Assembly (NCBI GenBank): GCA_033675265.1
Contig: JAUJYZ010001308.1
Coordinates: 585,494-649,493, forward strand
Direction of reading: 5' to 3'
DNA: 64,000 nt
Source: Actinostola sp. cb2023
Taxonomy: Eukaryota > Cnidaria > Anthozoa > Actiniaria > Actinostolidae
Part shown: positions 9,635 through 21,414 of the stretch, piece after piece
Position numbering within the stretch: the first letter of the stretch is position 1
How the letters are laid out: each line of letters starts with the position of its first letter
Made by a program: the position numbers and the translations under genes
Notes under the pieces: generated by a model
Databases searched by the model: none
Told to the model about the DNA's origin: nothing
Seen by the model: the letters and a program-made list of their open reading frames with translations, nothing else

Positions 9635-11710
9635 ATGACAAAAGAAACCAATAATGCAACATCTCATTTCCCATTTCCTCACAACTTGCCATTTGACATG
9701 GGTCTGCCATTCCCTGCAGTCTTTCACCCACATATGGGACAAATGATACCCATGGGGGTAGTACCTGTTAGCAGTAATGATATGCAACATTATATGGGAA
9801 CAATGTCTAAGGGTGGTTTACCTTCTATGTCTGGATGCCAGATCTTTAGCCAACAAGTTGACCAACAAGGTACCACTGAAGGTTTTTCACCATCACAATC
9901 TGAAGCAAGAAAGAATTCATTTGATTCTTCACAAACTGGACAAGATACCAAAGAAGAAACTCTTCATCCACCATATGTCAACACCATAGGGATGGCTCCA
10001 TTGATGCCTTCAGTTGTCTTTTTTCCTTACTTTGGTGGTTTTCCTGGATATGTTCCAGGTTATCCTCAATTCAATACTCTTGTTTCCCCTAAGAGTAACA
10101 AAATGCCATTGAAAGACTTACAACATCAACAAAACAAAAAACATGAAGATAATGTGGAAAGCAACAAGGTTGAAACAGGTTCAGATGAACTTGATGTGGC
10201 TCAAATCCTTGTGGATATGCATGTCCCTTTCTTGAAGCAAGTCACAAGTTCTGTGTTGATGCCTAAATCACCTAACAAAGTAAATCAAGAGGACAAGAAG
10301 GCTGTCGACCAGTCACTTAGCTCACAGGACACCACCTCTGTAACTGCTGAGGTAGAAATGAACAACTCAATATCAAACCAAAAAGATGAAGAGAAACTTG
10401 AAGTTTCTAACAATATTGATAAGCAGGGACCAAACACTGATATGACGACTGTCAATCAAGTATTAGAAAGTGAAAAAAAGAATGATGCCATAGACGTAAA
10501 TCAAAGCAATGCCAGCTTGTTAGAACTGAAAAAAGAGCACGTTTATCCTGAGGAACATGAAAAAGAGACGAGCAGTGAATCAGAAAATGATGTTCTACAG
10601 GTTGAAATTAAAACAGAGCATGAAAGTGAGGAAAGATTGCATGCTGTAGCGATCCATAATGAGAATGGAATGCATATAGAAGACACGTCATCCACTTTTA
10701 ATGATGTTCCAACAGATTTGCAAGGAGAAACTAGTGAAACAAAGCATTTTCATGAACTACAATGTGCAAGACATGAGGACATAAATGTTTGTTCACAGCA
10801 AAGTCTTCAAGAAGTACAAGAACATGAAACGAGTGCTATGTCATGCGATATGAACCTGTCATTTCCTGGTGAAGTTATTAGATATAGTACAGCTAACAAT
10901 GGTGAGCTACTCACTGTTGAAGAACATGAAGGTCACATGAATATGATTGAAAACATTAAAGATTCAAGTGAAATGGAAACATGTGATGAACTGCTGAATG
11001 AGGATCCAAGTGGGTTGAAGATGACATACAAATGCGACGTGTGTTCTCAACTGTTTAGAAGTCCACTGGGACTTCAGAAACACATTGAGTTCCACACAGA
11101 TGATGGCACGCATTATACATGTACTATGTGTTTTACACACTTTCACAGCGATGCCAATCTTCAAGCCCATATCGATACACACATGAGAAAAAGACCTCAC
11201 AGATGTTCATTTTGCTCCAAAGCATTTCGAGACCCTGGATCTCTGCAGAAGCATGTACGGGTACATACAGGTGAGAAACCATACAACTGTAAAGACTGTT
11301 ACAGGTCATTTGCGGAGTACAGTTCATTACGGAAACACCAAAGGGTACACACAGGTGAACAACCATACAAATGCCAGTACTGCTCTAAGGCTTTCTCCAT
11401 CTCTGGCAATCTTCAAAGACATATACTTATTCATACTGGTGAGAGACCATATAAATGTAACTTTTGTCCAAAGGCCTTTAATAACCCTAGTCATCTACGG
11501 CGCCATGTAAAAAACCTTCACTTTAAAGATGATTCTCTTATTGATGAAGCTATGCTCAGCCATTATGGCAATCCAGGAAATGCTGCAGTTAAGATAGGTG
11601 ATGTTGGTAGTGGTGATGAGGCAACCAACCAAACAGTTCTTGATGCCAATAATCATGACTTGTTAGAAACTACTGGAAACGGACAACAGGTTGAGATGAT
11701 GCAAGTTTGA
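9635..11710 (+). CDS. C2H2 zinc-finger transcription factor, six fingers
   Basis: 691 codons in one exon. An acceptor TTTTCAG at 9607-9613 lies just upstream, so the 5' UTR is spliced; 9635 is the first in-frame ATG after it. Residues 1-460 are low-complexity and acidic, rich in Ser/Glu/Gln, with Pro/Phe/Gly-rich patches early on and no recognised domain. Six C2H2 fingers fill about 465-630, each with C-X2-C...H-X3/4-H spacing; the last ends in HVKNLH. Linkers HTGEKPY, HTGEQPY and HTGERPY are of the DNA-binding Krueppel type. The C-terminus is a short acidic tail. It is a likely nuclear DNA-binding regulator. Targets and orthology are not identifiable: no KRAB, BTB or ZAD domain is seen. Confidence 0.9.
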   Translation: MTKETNNATSHFPFPHNLPFDMGLPFPAVFHPHMGQMIPMGVVPVSSNDMQHYMGTMSKGGLPSMSGCQIFSQQVDQQGTTEGFSPSQSEARKNSFDSSQTGQDTKEETLHPPYVNTIGMAPLMPSVVFFPYFGGFPGYVPGYPQFNTLVSPKSNKMPLKDLQHQQNKKHEDNVESNKVETGSDELDVAQILVDMHVPFLKQVTSSVLMPKSPNKVNQEDKKAVDQSLSSQDTTSVTAEVEMNNSISNQKDEEKLEVSNNIDKQGPNTDMTTVNQVLESEKKNDAIDVNQSNASLLELKKEHVYPEEHEKETSSESENDVLQVEIKTEHESEERLHAVAIHNENGMHIEDTSSTFNDVPTDLQGETSETKHFHELQCARHEDINVCSQQSLQEVQEHETSAMSCDMNLSFPGEVIRYSTANNGELLTVEEHEGHMNMIENIKDSSEMETCDELLNEDPSGLKMTYKCDVCSQLFRSPLGLQKHIEFHTDDGTHYTCTMCFTHFHSDANLQAHIDTHMRKRPHRCSFCSKAFRDPGSLQKHVRVHTGEKPYNCKDCYRSFAEYSSLRKHQRVHTGEQPYKCQYCSKAFSISGNLQRHILIHTGERPYKCNFCPKAFNNPSHLRRHVKNLHFKDDSLIDEAMLSHYGNPGNAAVKIGDVGSGDEATNQTVLDANNHDLLETTGNGQQVEMMQV

Positions 11711-11979
11711 TGTTACAGCTATTATTACTGGTAAAAGCTACGGGAATTAACCAGTATGAAGAACTGTTTGTAGGGGAAAAGAAGGTTAATCATCGATTAC
11801 ACAAAAAGACTAATCGTGCTATCTAGAAACGTAGAGTGAGACTGCATCTAAACGTAGTCGTCGAGTTGGATTTGGTCAAAGACAAAGCAGTGAATGTGTA
11901 TTAAAACTGGCTGTGACAAAGTCATACATCATAATGCTAAAGCAACCAGTATCCAAATTTATGAATATTTTTTTGCCAT
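11711..11979 (+). other. Probable 3' UTR of the zinc-finger gene
   Basis: Follows the TGA at 11708-11710 directly. No AATAAA occurs before the dispersed repeat that starts at about 11980, which may itself supply AAAATAAAAA near 12102. Confidence 0.3.
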
Positions 11980-12190
11980 TTAAGAAATATAAAACGTTTT
12001 CTGCGGCGAGGTTTTACGCAGAGCTCGAAACTTCAACCAAACACCTGAGTGTTTGCATCATGCTATGCAAACTCTGAAAAACCTTTTTATATTTCTTTTA
12101 TAAAATAAAAACAAGTTACGTCATTAGCCTGGTGCAAACACGGGTAACAACCAATCGGATCACAGAGATTTCTGAATGTATTTTATAATA
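11980..12190. mobile_element. Dispersed repeat, copy A
   Basis: Starts TTTAAGAAATATAAAACG and ends near GATCACAGAGATTTCTGAAT. The same borders recur at 57736-57935, with AGCCTGATGCAAACACG-like blocks in both. The middle has an inverted TATTTCTTTTATAAA relative to the start. Probably a non-autonomous transposon. Confidence 0.65.
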
Positions 12191-12964
12191 GTTTTTTTCA
12201 AGCTGCGTGCGCGCCTGGACAATGAAATCCCTGATTACAGAAACATGCGTTGTCTCCTAACTAAGTCCCCCGGAGTTGATCTGCATGATTGCAATGTAGC
12301 GCAAATAGTAGGTTATATCTTACGGTGTTGTTATAATACATTAAGAGTAGACGATGTTTAGCGCAATCTTCGTTTACAGTAACACATTGAGGGTTTTCAG
12401 TGAATGGTGTTCAAAAACCTGCAACATTGTTGTCCAACTTTTGTTGGAACTATGTTGCGAAAAATCGTCCCGTGGTGTACCGGGCACCGCCTTTACTAGT
12501 CTTGTCTCCGTCAACTCACGATTTTCAATATTGAAGTAGTTTTTTTGTACGTAAACAAAGGAACGAAAAACGTCGGCGTAAATACGCATGAAGATTATGA
12601 TTGTGTGCAATTCACTTGCACCATACGAAAGTAGCCTGCGTTACAGCGGGAACAGCCAAGCCAAGGCTATACGCAGCTATCTGACATAAACTAACACTGA
12701 TGGTTGCCGGCATTGCAGTTTACGTCCACTGTCCAAGTGAATTGCATTACTGTCAATATTATGCAAAATGTATGAAACACTACAAAGCTGAGCCGTAGTT
12801 ATTAGGTTTATTGGAAAAGTTTTATTGACTTTTTCCGTTTAGAGATAAGTACTATATTTATTCTTTCAATTATTTTCAAAAGCGCGCAATCATAATTATT
12901 TATTTCAATTAAAATATACACTAAATTATACTGCACCTGACTTTATCAAGCTACATTAAAATAT
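12191..12964. other. Intergenic spacer, no gene recognised
   Basis: Contains GTGCAATTCACTTG near 12604 and an inverted match CCAAGTGAATTGCA near 12734, perhaps the ends of another small element. Nothing coding is supported. Confidence 0.4.
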
Positions 12965-13103
12965 TAGACTGCAACACAGCCGCTACTTCTTCGCGAAACT
13001 CCGTCCAGAAGAGTTGAAGTCTCTCGCGGCCCCAATGACTCGATCGAACTTCAACTCTTCTCGACGGAGTTTCGAGAAAAAGTAGGGGCTGTTTTGCAGT
13101 CTA
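12965..13103. mobile_element. Hairpin MITE with 56-bp imperfect arms
   Basis: TAGACTGCAACACAGCCGC is mirrored by GGGCTGTTTTGCAGTCTA, and GAAACTCCGTCCAGAAGAG by CTCTTCTCGACGGAGTTTC. CATTAAAAT occurs just outside both ends and may be the target duplication. Confidence 0.7.
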
Positions 13104-13189
13104 CATTAAAATGAGAAGCCTTGAAGTGTTCGTTTCATCGATACAATGAGTGACCGAGGGCCGGTACCCTAATAGAGCGGAGAGGAACG

Positions 13190-13695
13190 GATCAGGGAGG
13201 AGGGAGAAATGGCTAAAAACAGAGGGAGGAGGGAGAAACAACCCTGAAACAAACAGGGAGGAGGGAGAAATGGCTAAAAACAGAGGAAGGAGGGAGAAAC
13301 AACCGAAACAAACAGGGAGGAGGGAGAAACAACCGAAACAAACAGGGAGGAAGGAGCAATGGCTAAAAACAGAGGAGGAGGGAGAAACAGAAACAAACAG
13401 GGGGATGGGAGAAAAACCGAAACAAACAGGGAGGAGGGAGGAGGGGAGAAACAACCGAAACAAACAGGGAGGAGGGAGAAATGGAGGAAGGAGGGAGAAA
13501 CAACCGAAACAAACAGGGCAAAAAAAACAGAGGGAGGATATAAACCGAAAAAACAGGGAGGGGAGAAATGGCTAAAAACAGAGGGAGGAGGTAGAAACAA
13601 CCGAAACAACCGCTAAAAACAATAAAATAGAGGGAGGAGGGAGAAACAACCGAAAAAATAAAACAGGGAGGGAGAAAAATTAGGGAGGGTGGATA
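13190..13695 (+). repeat. Polypurine minisatellite (GGGAGGAGGGAGAAACAACC)
   Basis: About 500 bp of nearly uninterrupted A/G on the + strand in irregular 25-50 bp units (AAACAAACAGGGAGGAGGGA, ATGGCTAAAAACAGAGG). It ends about 80 bp before the start codon of the phospholipase-B-like gene. Open frames on both strands are compositional. Confidence 0.9.
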
Positions 13696-13777
13696 TTTAA
13701 ATGCCTGTTCCTCTTTGTGGACTGATTCGTTTGGGCTTCCTGTGTCATTGCACAGCGGCGCATATTTTAAAAGAAAG

Positions 13778-16700
13778 ATGGCGTCCATGGCGTCGAACAT
13801 ATTTCCTTGGTTACCGATAGTATTACTTCTATCTCTTTCATATCAAGGTATGTGAATACAAAAACACCATTGTATCTGTTACTTAATCACCATGTATGTA
13901 TCCTTCTATTCTGAAATGTGATTTCGTGTTGAATAGAAAATTGCAACCGTTGTTTTGTTTGTAATTCTTTGGAAGAATTAATCGCCTTCGAGAACTCACG
14001 CTCAATAGGCTTTACTGACTGATAGAATAATAAGAATAGTTAACAAGCTTTTAATTATTTGAAATACTGTAATTCATATTCGCTTGATAATATTTCAGAG
14101 CGATTGATGTTATTTTAGTATTTATAATGTACATGTAGCTTGTAGCTTCTTCCTTCAGTTGGAACATATCCAAACCACCAAAAGCCTAAGCTTATTTACT
14201 ACAACGTAGTCTGCATAAATATATATCATATTTTATGGTAAATATTAGTTCCAAAAACACAAACAAAATTTGGTTTTCATAAAAAACAAGACGCTCAATG
14301 ACCGTACACTCGGGCTTATGAAAAGGACAATGTCAGTTGCGTGAGGAGAGACCTGACAATGACTGACAGTTGCGTGACGAGGGAGACTATATGTCTGCCA
14401 GATGAAGGGCTATACGATCTCGATTTACGAACTATTGACCTTGCTTTCCTTAAATGCTTTGATGTAGTTTTGAAGTACGATTTTTACGATTCCTTTTCCT
14501 TCTGAATTTTTCAAACGTGGAATAAAATAAACATCCATCATGAGTTACTGAAAATAACTCGACTGGCTCGACTGTTTGCATGACTTCTGTACATATAGCT
14601 TTCTGTCAATAGATGGAGTTATACATGACCGGCGTTGGTCGTGAGTTTAATTATAACAAGAGTCCGCGGAGATCTTTATCTATGAGTCAGACACAATTCT
14701 CCCTCGTCATTGAGCGTCTTCTTCTGTAATAGATCCCTAAAATCTAAGGACGTTTTGATTTCGATTGTATTTTTGCCGTTCACTGACCTGTTTTGAGCGT
14801 GGAAATTCGGTTTTAAATCAACCGTCGGTTCTAAAATTAGGTCGCCTAATAGATGTATGACTCAGATAAGGATCACTTTACAACTGTCATCTTACTGAAA
14901 AGAACACAAATTTTTCAAACGTGGAATAAAATAAACATCCATCGTGAGTTACTGAAAATAACTCGACTGGTTCGATTGTTTGCATGACTTCTGTACATAT
15001 AGCTTTCGGTCAATAGATGTTGCTACATCGCTGGTCGTGAGTTTAATTATAAATACTCAAGGACATAACTGTACACGTAATATTACAATTAAGCAACAAA
15101 CATCGCATAGCGAGGTCATGTTCATTTGCTTTTCAATTCATTTTTGGATATGAGTTCGAGTTCGTGGAAAGGCGTTATAGAACAGCCGATAAAACACGGG
15201 CTTTAAACAGGCTCATTTCACAGACAAAAGCATACGGCTATTCGTGTGGGCCCACTCTGAAAGATGTCGTTTCATTTATAACAAAAGCAAACGCGCCTTA
15301 GCTTCATCGTGGAATGATCAACTACAATCCTGAACTTAATAGCTTGAAGATCTATGATGAGAAATCTTGAAACTCGATAGGATCAAATACATCGCATTCT
15401 TCGCATTTTTTTGTCATTCCTTCACCTGAAAAAAAAAAAAGAAAAAAAAAAAGAAAGTGTATTTTCTAACTCGGGCTTCCTTCGGAAGGGCCCGAGTAAT
15501 AATGACGTAATAAAATAATGACGTAATATGACTACAACTACCAGAATGCTTTGCGCATCTTCTTTTGTGAGATAATTAGTACCCTTTGTCTTTGTGAATT
15601 GTGAATTGTTTATTAAACATTACTTGGCAGCTAAAACTGAATTACGTAATTTACAATTGAATGAATTACCTTGTGGTAGTTAATATAGTCACATTACGTC
15701 ATTATGCATAAGGTCTATTATCAGAAAGAAAGGTCTGAAGGAATGTCTTCATCACCAACTTTTGTGGTTATTAAAGTATCAACAGATTCCCTACCAGTTA
15801 TCGATGCTACTTCAGTAGAAGTAGGCTTCCTATGGGAACATCCTCGGCAAGAGAATCACCACTCCGCAGAGGTTGTAATCAATACACAACACTTAAAAAG
15901 TGTTCTGCGACTCATCTGCTTTATATCACCCCCTTTACCTGACAAGTATGAAGACCAAAAGAATGCCATAGTGAGATGGGATAAGGTGACTACACGACGG
16001 GCCAAACCTGTGGATGGAATTAGATTCTGGGCTGATGACAGAGCAACAATGGCAATTTCACTGGATAATGTTACGTATGATATCATTGGAACTTATACCT
16101 GTTCTTATGGTCAGTTATCCAAGTCAATAAGTGTTAAAGGTAATTAAGTAATCATTCTTCACCTACATGTTCAAATATAACAATGAAATGTCATCACTGT
16201 CATCATCACCATAGCATCATCTGTTTTAGTTCTGACTTGATATGTTTGTTGTAATGATTTTCTTTTAATTTCTAGTTGCCAATGTTGATATTGTAAAAAA
16301 GTTAAAGATGCCAAGCAGTTTTGAAGAAGTAAAAAACTATGCAACACACATACACGATACAACAGGAATTAAAGGCTGGAATCAACAGTTATCTTTCCTA
16401 CAGGTACACTGCTGTGCACATTACACTATTCATTGTCAAACCCAGAGGACTTATTAAATGGGCATTCAAACTGATCATTTCTTTTGTCAATGCTATTTAT
16501 TTCCAGGGCAAAGGAAGAAGCTTTACATGTGAAAAGTTTGTCAAAGCTTCAAAAACACCTCCAACAACAAGTGAGCTTTAAACACGTAAAGATAGATAGA
16601 CACCTTTATTTAAACTCAAATAAAACAACAGGGTAGTCCAGTCAATGGCTAGCAGCCTCTGATATCAAAAGGAGCCCTGCGACACATATACAATATACAA

Positions 16701-19700
16701 TAAATGGGTCGAAAAAAGACAATAATTATTGACATTCATTCAATTATTGACATTTATTTTATGCACTTTTCATTGTGTTGTCATTCATTATGTACTAATT
16801 GTTACATTAATTCCACAGTTCACAAGATCCATCCATCTGATGTCCAAGTGATTGCCGCAGTAGGAGATGGTTTTACAGTAAGTTGCTGTGTTGTTTAACT
16901 GCATGAGTCTGTGATGCATGTCAACTGTCTCTTTTAAATTGAGAAGATGGAGAATTGATAACAGTAGTATAGTTCCTTATAGTTATTGTTTAACAATCAT
17001 TGAACAATCTGTTTGTACTGTACAGTCTGGTCTTGGTGCTAAAATTGTCTCTTGGAATGGATTTTTCACTGACTACCGGGGAATGTCATGGAGCATTGGT
17101 GGTGAAAGACACCTGAATGACACTACAACTTTACCAAGTAGGTTTTCTTTTGTTCAGAAATCACTTTAGAACTTCATAACAAATGATGCTATTTGCTCTC
17201 CAGATATCCTGAGAGAATTTAGTCCTCAACTGAATGGGTTCTCGACAGAGACAAGCATGTCTGACCTCAATAAAGCAAATTCTTCAGCTCCATCTGGGTA
17301 GGGTATTTCAACTTATTAGTTTTGCTAATTGTAGCTCCCATATTTCAACAGATGCATTAAATGGAAGTCTATTTTTGTTTATAGGGATTTAGAGGATCAA
17401 GTTAGGAGTTTAATATTAGAGATGAAAAATAACAAGGTAAAAGTTTAACTACACTGTTAAGGTACTGACCAAGTGTCAGTGTTACAATACCATTGTGTAT
17501 TGATATTATAATGTGTTTTTGTGTAGGATATTGAATATCAGAATGACTGGAAAGTCTTGACTATCTGGACAGGCATGGTTGACCTCTGCCATATTTGCCA
17601 AGATCCTGTAAGTAGATGGGATTCCTGTGGTAGTTTGGTTTGTCCATCCATCTATCCATCCATCTATCCATCCATCTATTTGTCCATCCATCCATTCACT
17701 CAGTCATCCATCCATCTACATGTATTTGTCCATCCATCCATCTATTTGTCCATCCTGTGAGTGACTCAGGCATCCATCCATTCATTCATTCATCCCTTTA
17801 TTTGTCCATCCATTCATCCATCTACATGTCCATCCATCTACATGTCCATCCATCCATTCATCCATCTATTTGTCCATCATGTGAGTGACTCAGTCATCCA
17901 TCCATTCATCCATCTATTTGTCCACTCAGTCATCCATCTATCCATCTATTTGTCTATCCATCCATTCCTTCATTCATTCATTCAGTATTTATTCTTATTT
18001 TAATTGTTTTTTAATATGCAGGAGAAGTTCAGTAGTGGAAACTTCATTAAAAATGTGATGCACTCACTCAACATACTCAAGAAAGAGGTAAGCACATGTT
18101 GTACTTGCAACCTAATACTCTCCATACCAAGCTGTTTGTCTTTCTATGCAGGTTCCAAGACTGTATGTAAACATGGTTCCTCCTCTAGATGTCAGTATAT
18201 TGCATGGACTGTTCAATAGGAATCCAACATGTCAAATATTGGAATGGTAAGTACAGATTGTTTTTGATTGTTCTTCATTCCAGCTACATACTAGTAAACT
18301 TGTTATATCCTTGTTGCTTGCAGGAATGCCTGCCCATGTGCAGCAACACAAGACAAAGAATCAAGAAACAGGGTTTCCAAAGCTGCCAACAAATACATGG
18401 TAAGATAAATATGCATGGCATATATACCTCTTATTAATCGAGCGTGAGGTCCGTACAGGAAGTTATGGCCCAAGTGTTTTTTTGCACGGCCTTTATGGCC
18501 CAAGTGTGTAGCGTGCGGGCCATAAAAAGTGGGGGAAAACGAGGATCCATAACCTCCTGTATGGACCGAGCAAGCGAGGTTAATAAGATATTTATTATAT
18601 AGCTTTTCCTTACTTTTCTGTCTTCAGCAGGCCGTAACTTCCCGTACGGCCCACTAATTGACCAATAAGAGCACGCATAGTATCTATGCTATATAATAAA
18701 AGACAGTATGAGTACCTTCTCAGACTCAGTATTGTTACTTGTATATTGTGATCATCTTTTCAGAGTCTTCTAGAAGAGCTAGTTAACAGTGGTATCTATA
18801 ATGTTACTGATCAATTTACTGTGGTCATACAACCTTTTGTTAACAAAGGACCTATAAACAAGGTACACTTGGTCTATTTACGCAACCTCACATGTTCACG
18901 AATGCTACTATGTACAGTACATGTGATAATGAATCTCACTTTGTCTTACTGTAGAATGGACAACTTGCAGAAGACCTGTTTGGTCCAGATTGTCTTCATT
19001 TTAATGTGAAGGGACATGCCGCTGCTGCTGTGGCTTTGTGGAATAGTATGGTAAGTATGTTACTACACCTACGGCATCATGTGCATTGAATAACTATAAT
19101 ATTACAAGACCATTTCATTGCTTTCAGCTTGAGCCGCTACACAGCAAGTCAACAGATTGGAATGTTGATCAGAAACTCAGCTGTCCATCGCAGGTCAGTA
19201 CCAACTATCACGATTCCCCTCCCCTCTCCCTGTGCAATAAACTTAACACTCCCTTACTCCACCCTCTTACTCCACTCTGCTACACCTCACTTCTATCCAA
19301 ATACCATATACTTTGAACTACATTGTAGACTCTGTTTTTATGTAATGGTGCATCCATACATGTGTACATCACTGCGTCATGGTAGAACAGATGTACAAGA
19401 GACTAACATTACCTCCTCTGTCCTCCCCTCTGCGATAATTCCCCTGTCTTCCCCCACAGTTTACTGACTGTTTGTTATGCTTGTATACCTACAGAGCCAT
19501 CCATACCTTGCTACCAAGGTGAATAGTCAAGTGGTAGTAAGTGATGATGACGTATCAAGTAGTATGCCGCCTGCTGCAGCCATTACTCTGTCAGTTATTC
19601 TTAGTATGACTGTGTTAGGGGTGACGATATTTGTATGGAGAAGTAGAAAAGCAAGACCATATAATGATAGTCTGAGATTATTGGCATATCCACACAGGCC

Positions 19701-19710
19701 CAGGCTATAA
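13778..19710 (+). CDS. Ig-like / phospholipase-B-like (SGNH) single-pass membrane protein, predicted pseudoenzyme
   Basis: Sixteen phase-consistent exons: 13778-13847, 15777-16139, 16276-16403, 16507-16570, 16819-16877, 17026-17137, 17204-17297, 17385-17436, 17527-17607, 18022-18087, 18152-18246, 18324-18399, 18764-18862, 18955-19050, 19128-19193, 19495-19710; 578 residues. Residues 1-23 are a signal peptide. About 28-144 form an Ig-like domain (Cys71, Trp91, GTYTC Cys132). About 210-490 match the PLB1 family: [47 protein letters not shown] hydrophobic helix at about 533-556 is followed by a short basic tail. The family nucleophile motif GDS reads GDG (Gly226) and block III GGND reads GMVD (Val332). 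Asp465 and His468 are kept. Known PLB1 enzymes cleave phospholipids at the cell surface; without Ser this one should not, so a receptor or adhesion role is inferred. Confidence 0.85.
14506..15045. repeat. Direct repeat of about 110 bp in intron 1 of the PLB-like gene
   Basis: The segment from AATTTTTCAAACGTGGAATA to GTCAATAGATG at about 14506-14615 recurs at about 14909-15020 with only a few substitutions. Both are followed by GTCGTGAGTTTAATTATAA. Confidence 0.85.
17638..17985. repeat. (CATC)n degenerate microsatellite
   Basis: CCATCCATCTATCCATC-type repeats with interspersed TTTGTCCA, in the intron between the exons ending 17607 and starting 18022. Two blocks carry GTGAGTGACTCAG, so part was duplicated at a larger scale. 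Confidence 0.95.
18431..18588. mobile_element. MITE in a PLB-like intron
   Basis: TTATTAATCGAGCGTGAGGT at the left is mirrored at the right by an inverted copy containing GGACCGAGCAAGCGAGG and TTAATAA. Arms are about 36 bp and imperfect. A related half (GGCCGTAACTTCCCGTACGG) continues near 18630-18650. Confidence 0.65.
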
Positions 19711-20708
19711 TAGACTAATAAAAAAAGGATAAATTTTCACCCCAAAACACAAACATTGTATGCATTTCTATGTCCCATCCACATTATTATCACTTTCAAT
19801 GAGAATGGAAACTATAATTTCAATTGTACAACATTGTACATAATAGTACAAGACCTTGGACTTATACAGGCTGTTGCCATGACAATATTAACAATACAGT
19901 CAGCTATTAATAGAAAGTATCATAGATATAAATATAACCACTATTGTAGATTGGGGAGGGGAGGGGAGGGGAGGGCAGGGAGGTCTTTATTAAACAGTAT
20001 ATTGATGATTTTCAGTTTTTTGAATAATATAAAATCTTATAAAGATATTTTCACTAGGACATATTGATAAGGGTAGATTTTGTTAATGCCATCATACAGT
20101 GAGTGCATTGTAGTTTAATCTATAGTATTATTACATCTACTGTAAAGTATATTGTGATTGAGAATAGTTATACTATGCTAATTAAATATTATTAATAGTC
20201 ATTGTAATTATTTATATAAACCATACATAGATAAACTTTGTAATAATTAAAAATTTGAAAATGGAGTATGAGTATTTTAACGTTGCTATATGGTGTATTT
20301 CTTCATCTTTGCGTATTTTGTATGAGTATTAAAGTTTGTCAAAACGTTGTCTAACCTTTTTTCTAAGTTGTATATCTTTATATGGATTGTAAGATCAGTA
20401 ATGTTTTAGCATTTCTTTTTGGTTAAAGAAGTTTGAAAATGACAATCAGTAAAATCAAATCTACACCAATGTTGTACATTCTATACTCTCATCTACTGAA
20501 GATCAACATTGTTGCTGACTACAATAGTATATCACCTTAGGTGTGGCTGACAATTTAGAGGATGTACAATACAAAGGAAGAACAAATGCCACAGTGATAT
20601 AATTTATTGTTTCTCTGAGTTTCATTATAAGCTTCAACTTCCTTCAGATTGAACAATCTTTGTGTGACTTTCTCTCTGTTTTGATGTTGGATAGACAGAC
20701 TCCAGTGT
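19711..20708. other. 3' UTR and spacer after the PLB-like gene
   Basis: AATAAA at about 19717 overlaps the first bases after the stop codon. Later AT-rich sequence has ATTAAA near 20328 as another possible signal. A short G-rich run (GGGGAGGGGAGGGGAGGG) sits near 19950. No gene is seen. Confidence 0.4.
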
Positions 20709-20713
20709 TTAAC

Positions 20714-20748
<35 letters not shown>
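20709..20748. repeat. Poly(C) tract of about 40 bases
   Basis: An uninterrupted C homopolymer followed by a pyrimidine-rich CTCCCTCC stretch. Its length is probably unreliable in any assembly. Confidence 0.9.
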
Positions 20749-20750
<2 letters not shown>

Positions 20751-20873
20751 TCCCTCCCCCCTCCAGGTATCAGGCTCCCCTCTCCCCACAGGCTTCGGGC
20801 TCCCCCAAGGCGGCTTCGGGCTAATGCAGCGATCTCTGTTCCACACAGCATGGATGGGGTTGAAATCTTCATC

Positions 20874-21414
20874 CTATAGACCCTTTTAATAAATCCCACA
20901 ATGCAATGTGTTTCTACACTTGAAGTCACATTTACAATATTATTTTTTACAATAACAGAGCGAAATCTCGCAATCTGATTGGCTCTCATCCGTTGTCAAT
21001 AAGAGTACAGACACACTGTATGACGAATTGCTCGCGCACGGAGCCAGCGCGCGCTTGAAACAGTTTTTCTTTCAAACTTTTTCCTTGGTTTTGGATGCTT
21101 TTTGACTTTGTTATTGTAAAAAACAGATTGAAGATGGTTTTATCGTTGTCTGTACTCTTATTGACACACACTTGACGTCATAAAATGTCCAAAACTTGGC
21201 AGTGAAATCACTCGCTACGCTCGTGATTCCACTTGAGTTTTGAACATTTTATGACGTCAAGTGTGTGTCAATAAGAGTACAGACAACTCAAAACCACCTT
21301 CAATTTGTTAACTAGATCTATTTAAAAGAATTATTTTCAAAAAATAAATCTAACATCAAGTGTGGAAAATAATGCATTGTAGACCATTGTAGGATTTATT
21401 AAAAGGGTTTATAG
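20874..21414. mobile_element. 541-bp TIR element with nested hairpin
   Basis: CTATAGACCCTTTTAATAAA is mirrored by TTTATTAAAAGGGTTTATAG. Inside, 21145-21287 is a nearly perfect palindrome (GTTGTCTGTACTCTTATTG / CAATAAGAGTACAGACAAC), and a further inverted copy of its end lies at about 20993. This suggests one element inserted in another. No coding capacity. Confidence 0.75.

Noticed and set aside
12374..12610. 78-codon minus-strand frame
   Set aside because: No domain, start context or splice support; the region looks like repeat-derived spacer.
13150..13800. Arg/Glu/Gln-rich and Phe/Pro/Ser-rich frames up to 145 codons
   Set aside because: Compositional frames of the polypurine repeat; no splice or domain support.
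15704..15776. Upstream start of the Ig-like exon at the ATG 15704
   Set aside because: The leader exon at 13778-13847 ends in phase 1, which joins only the acceptor at 15776; using 15704 or the acceptor at 15724 breaks the frame or loses the signal peptide.
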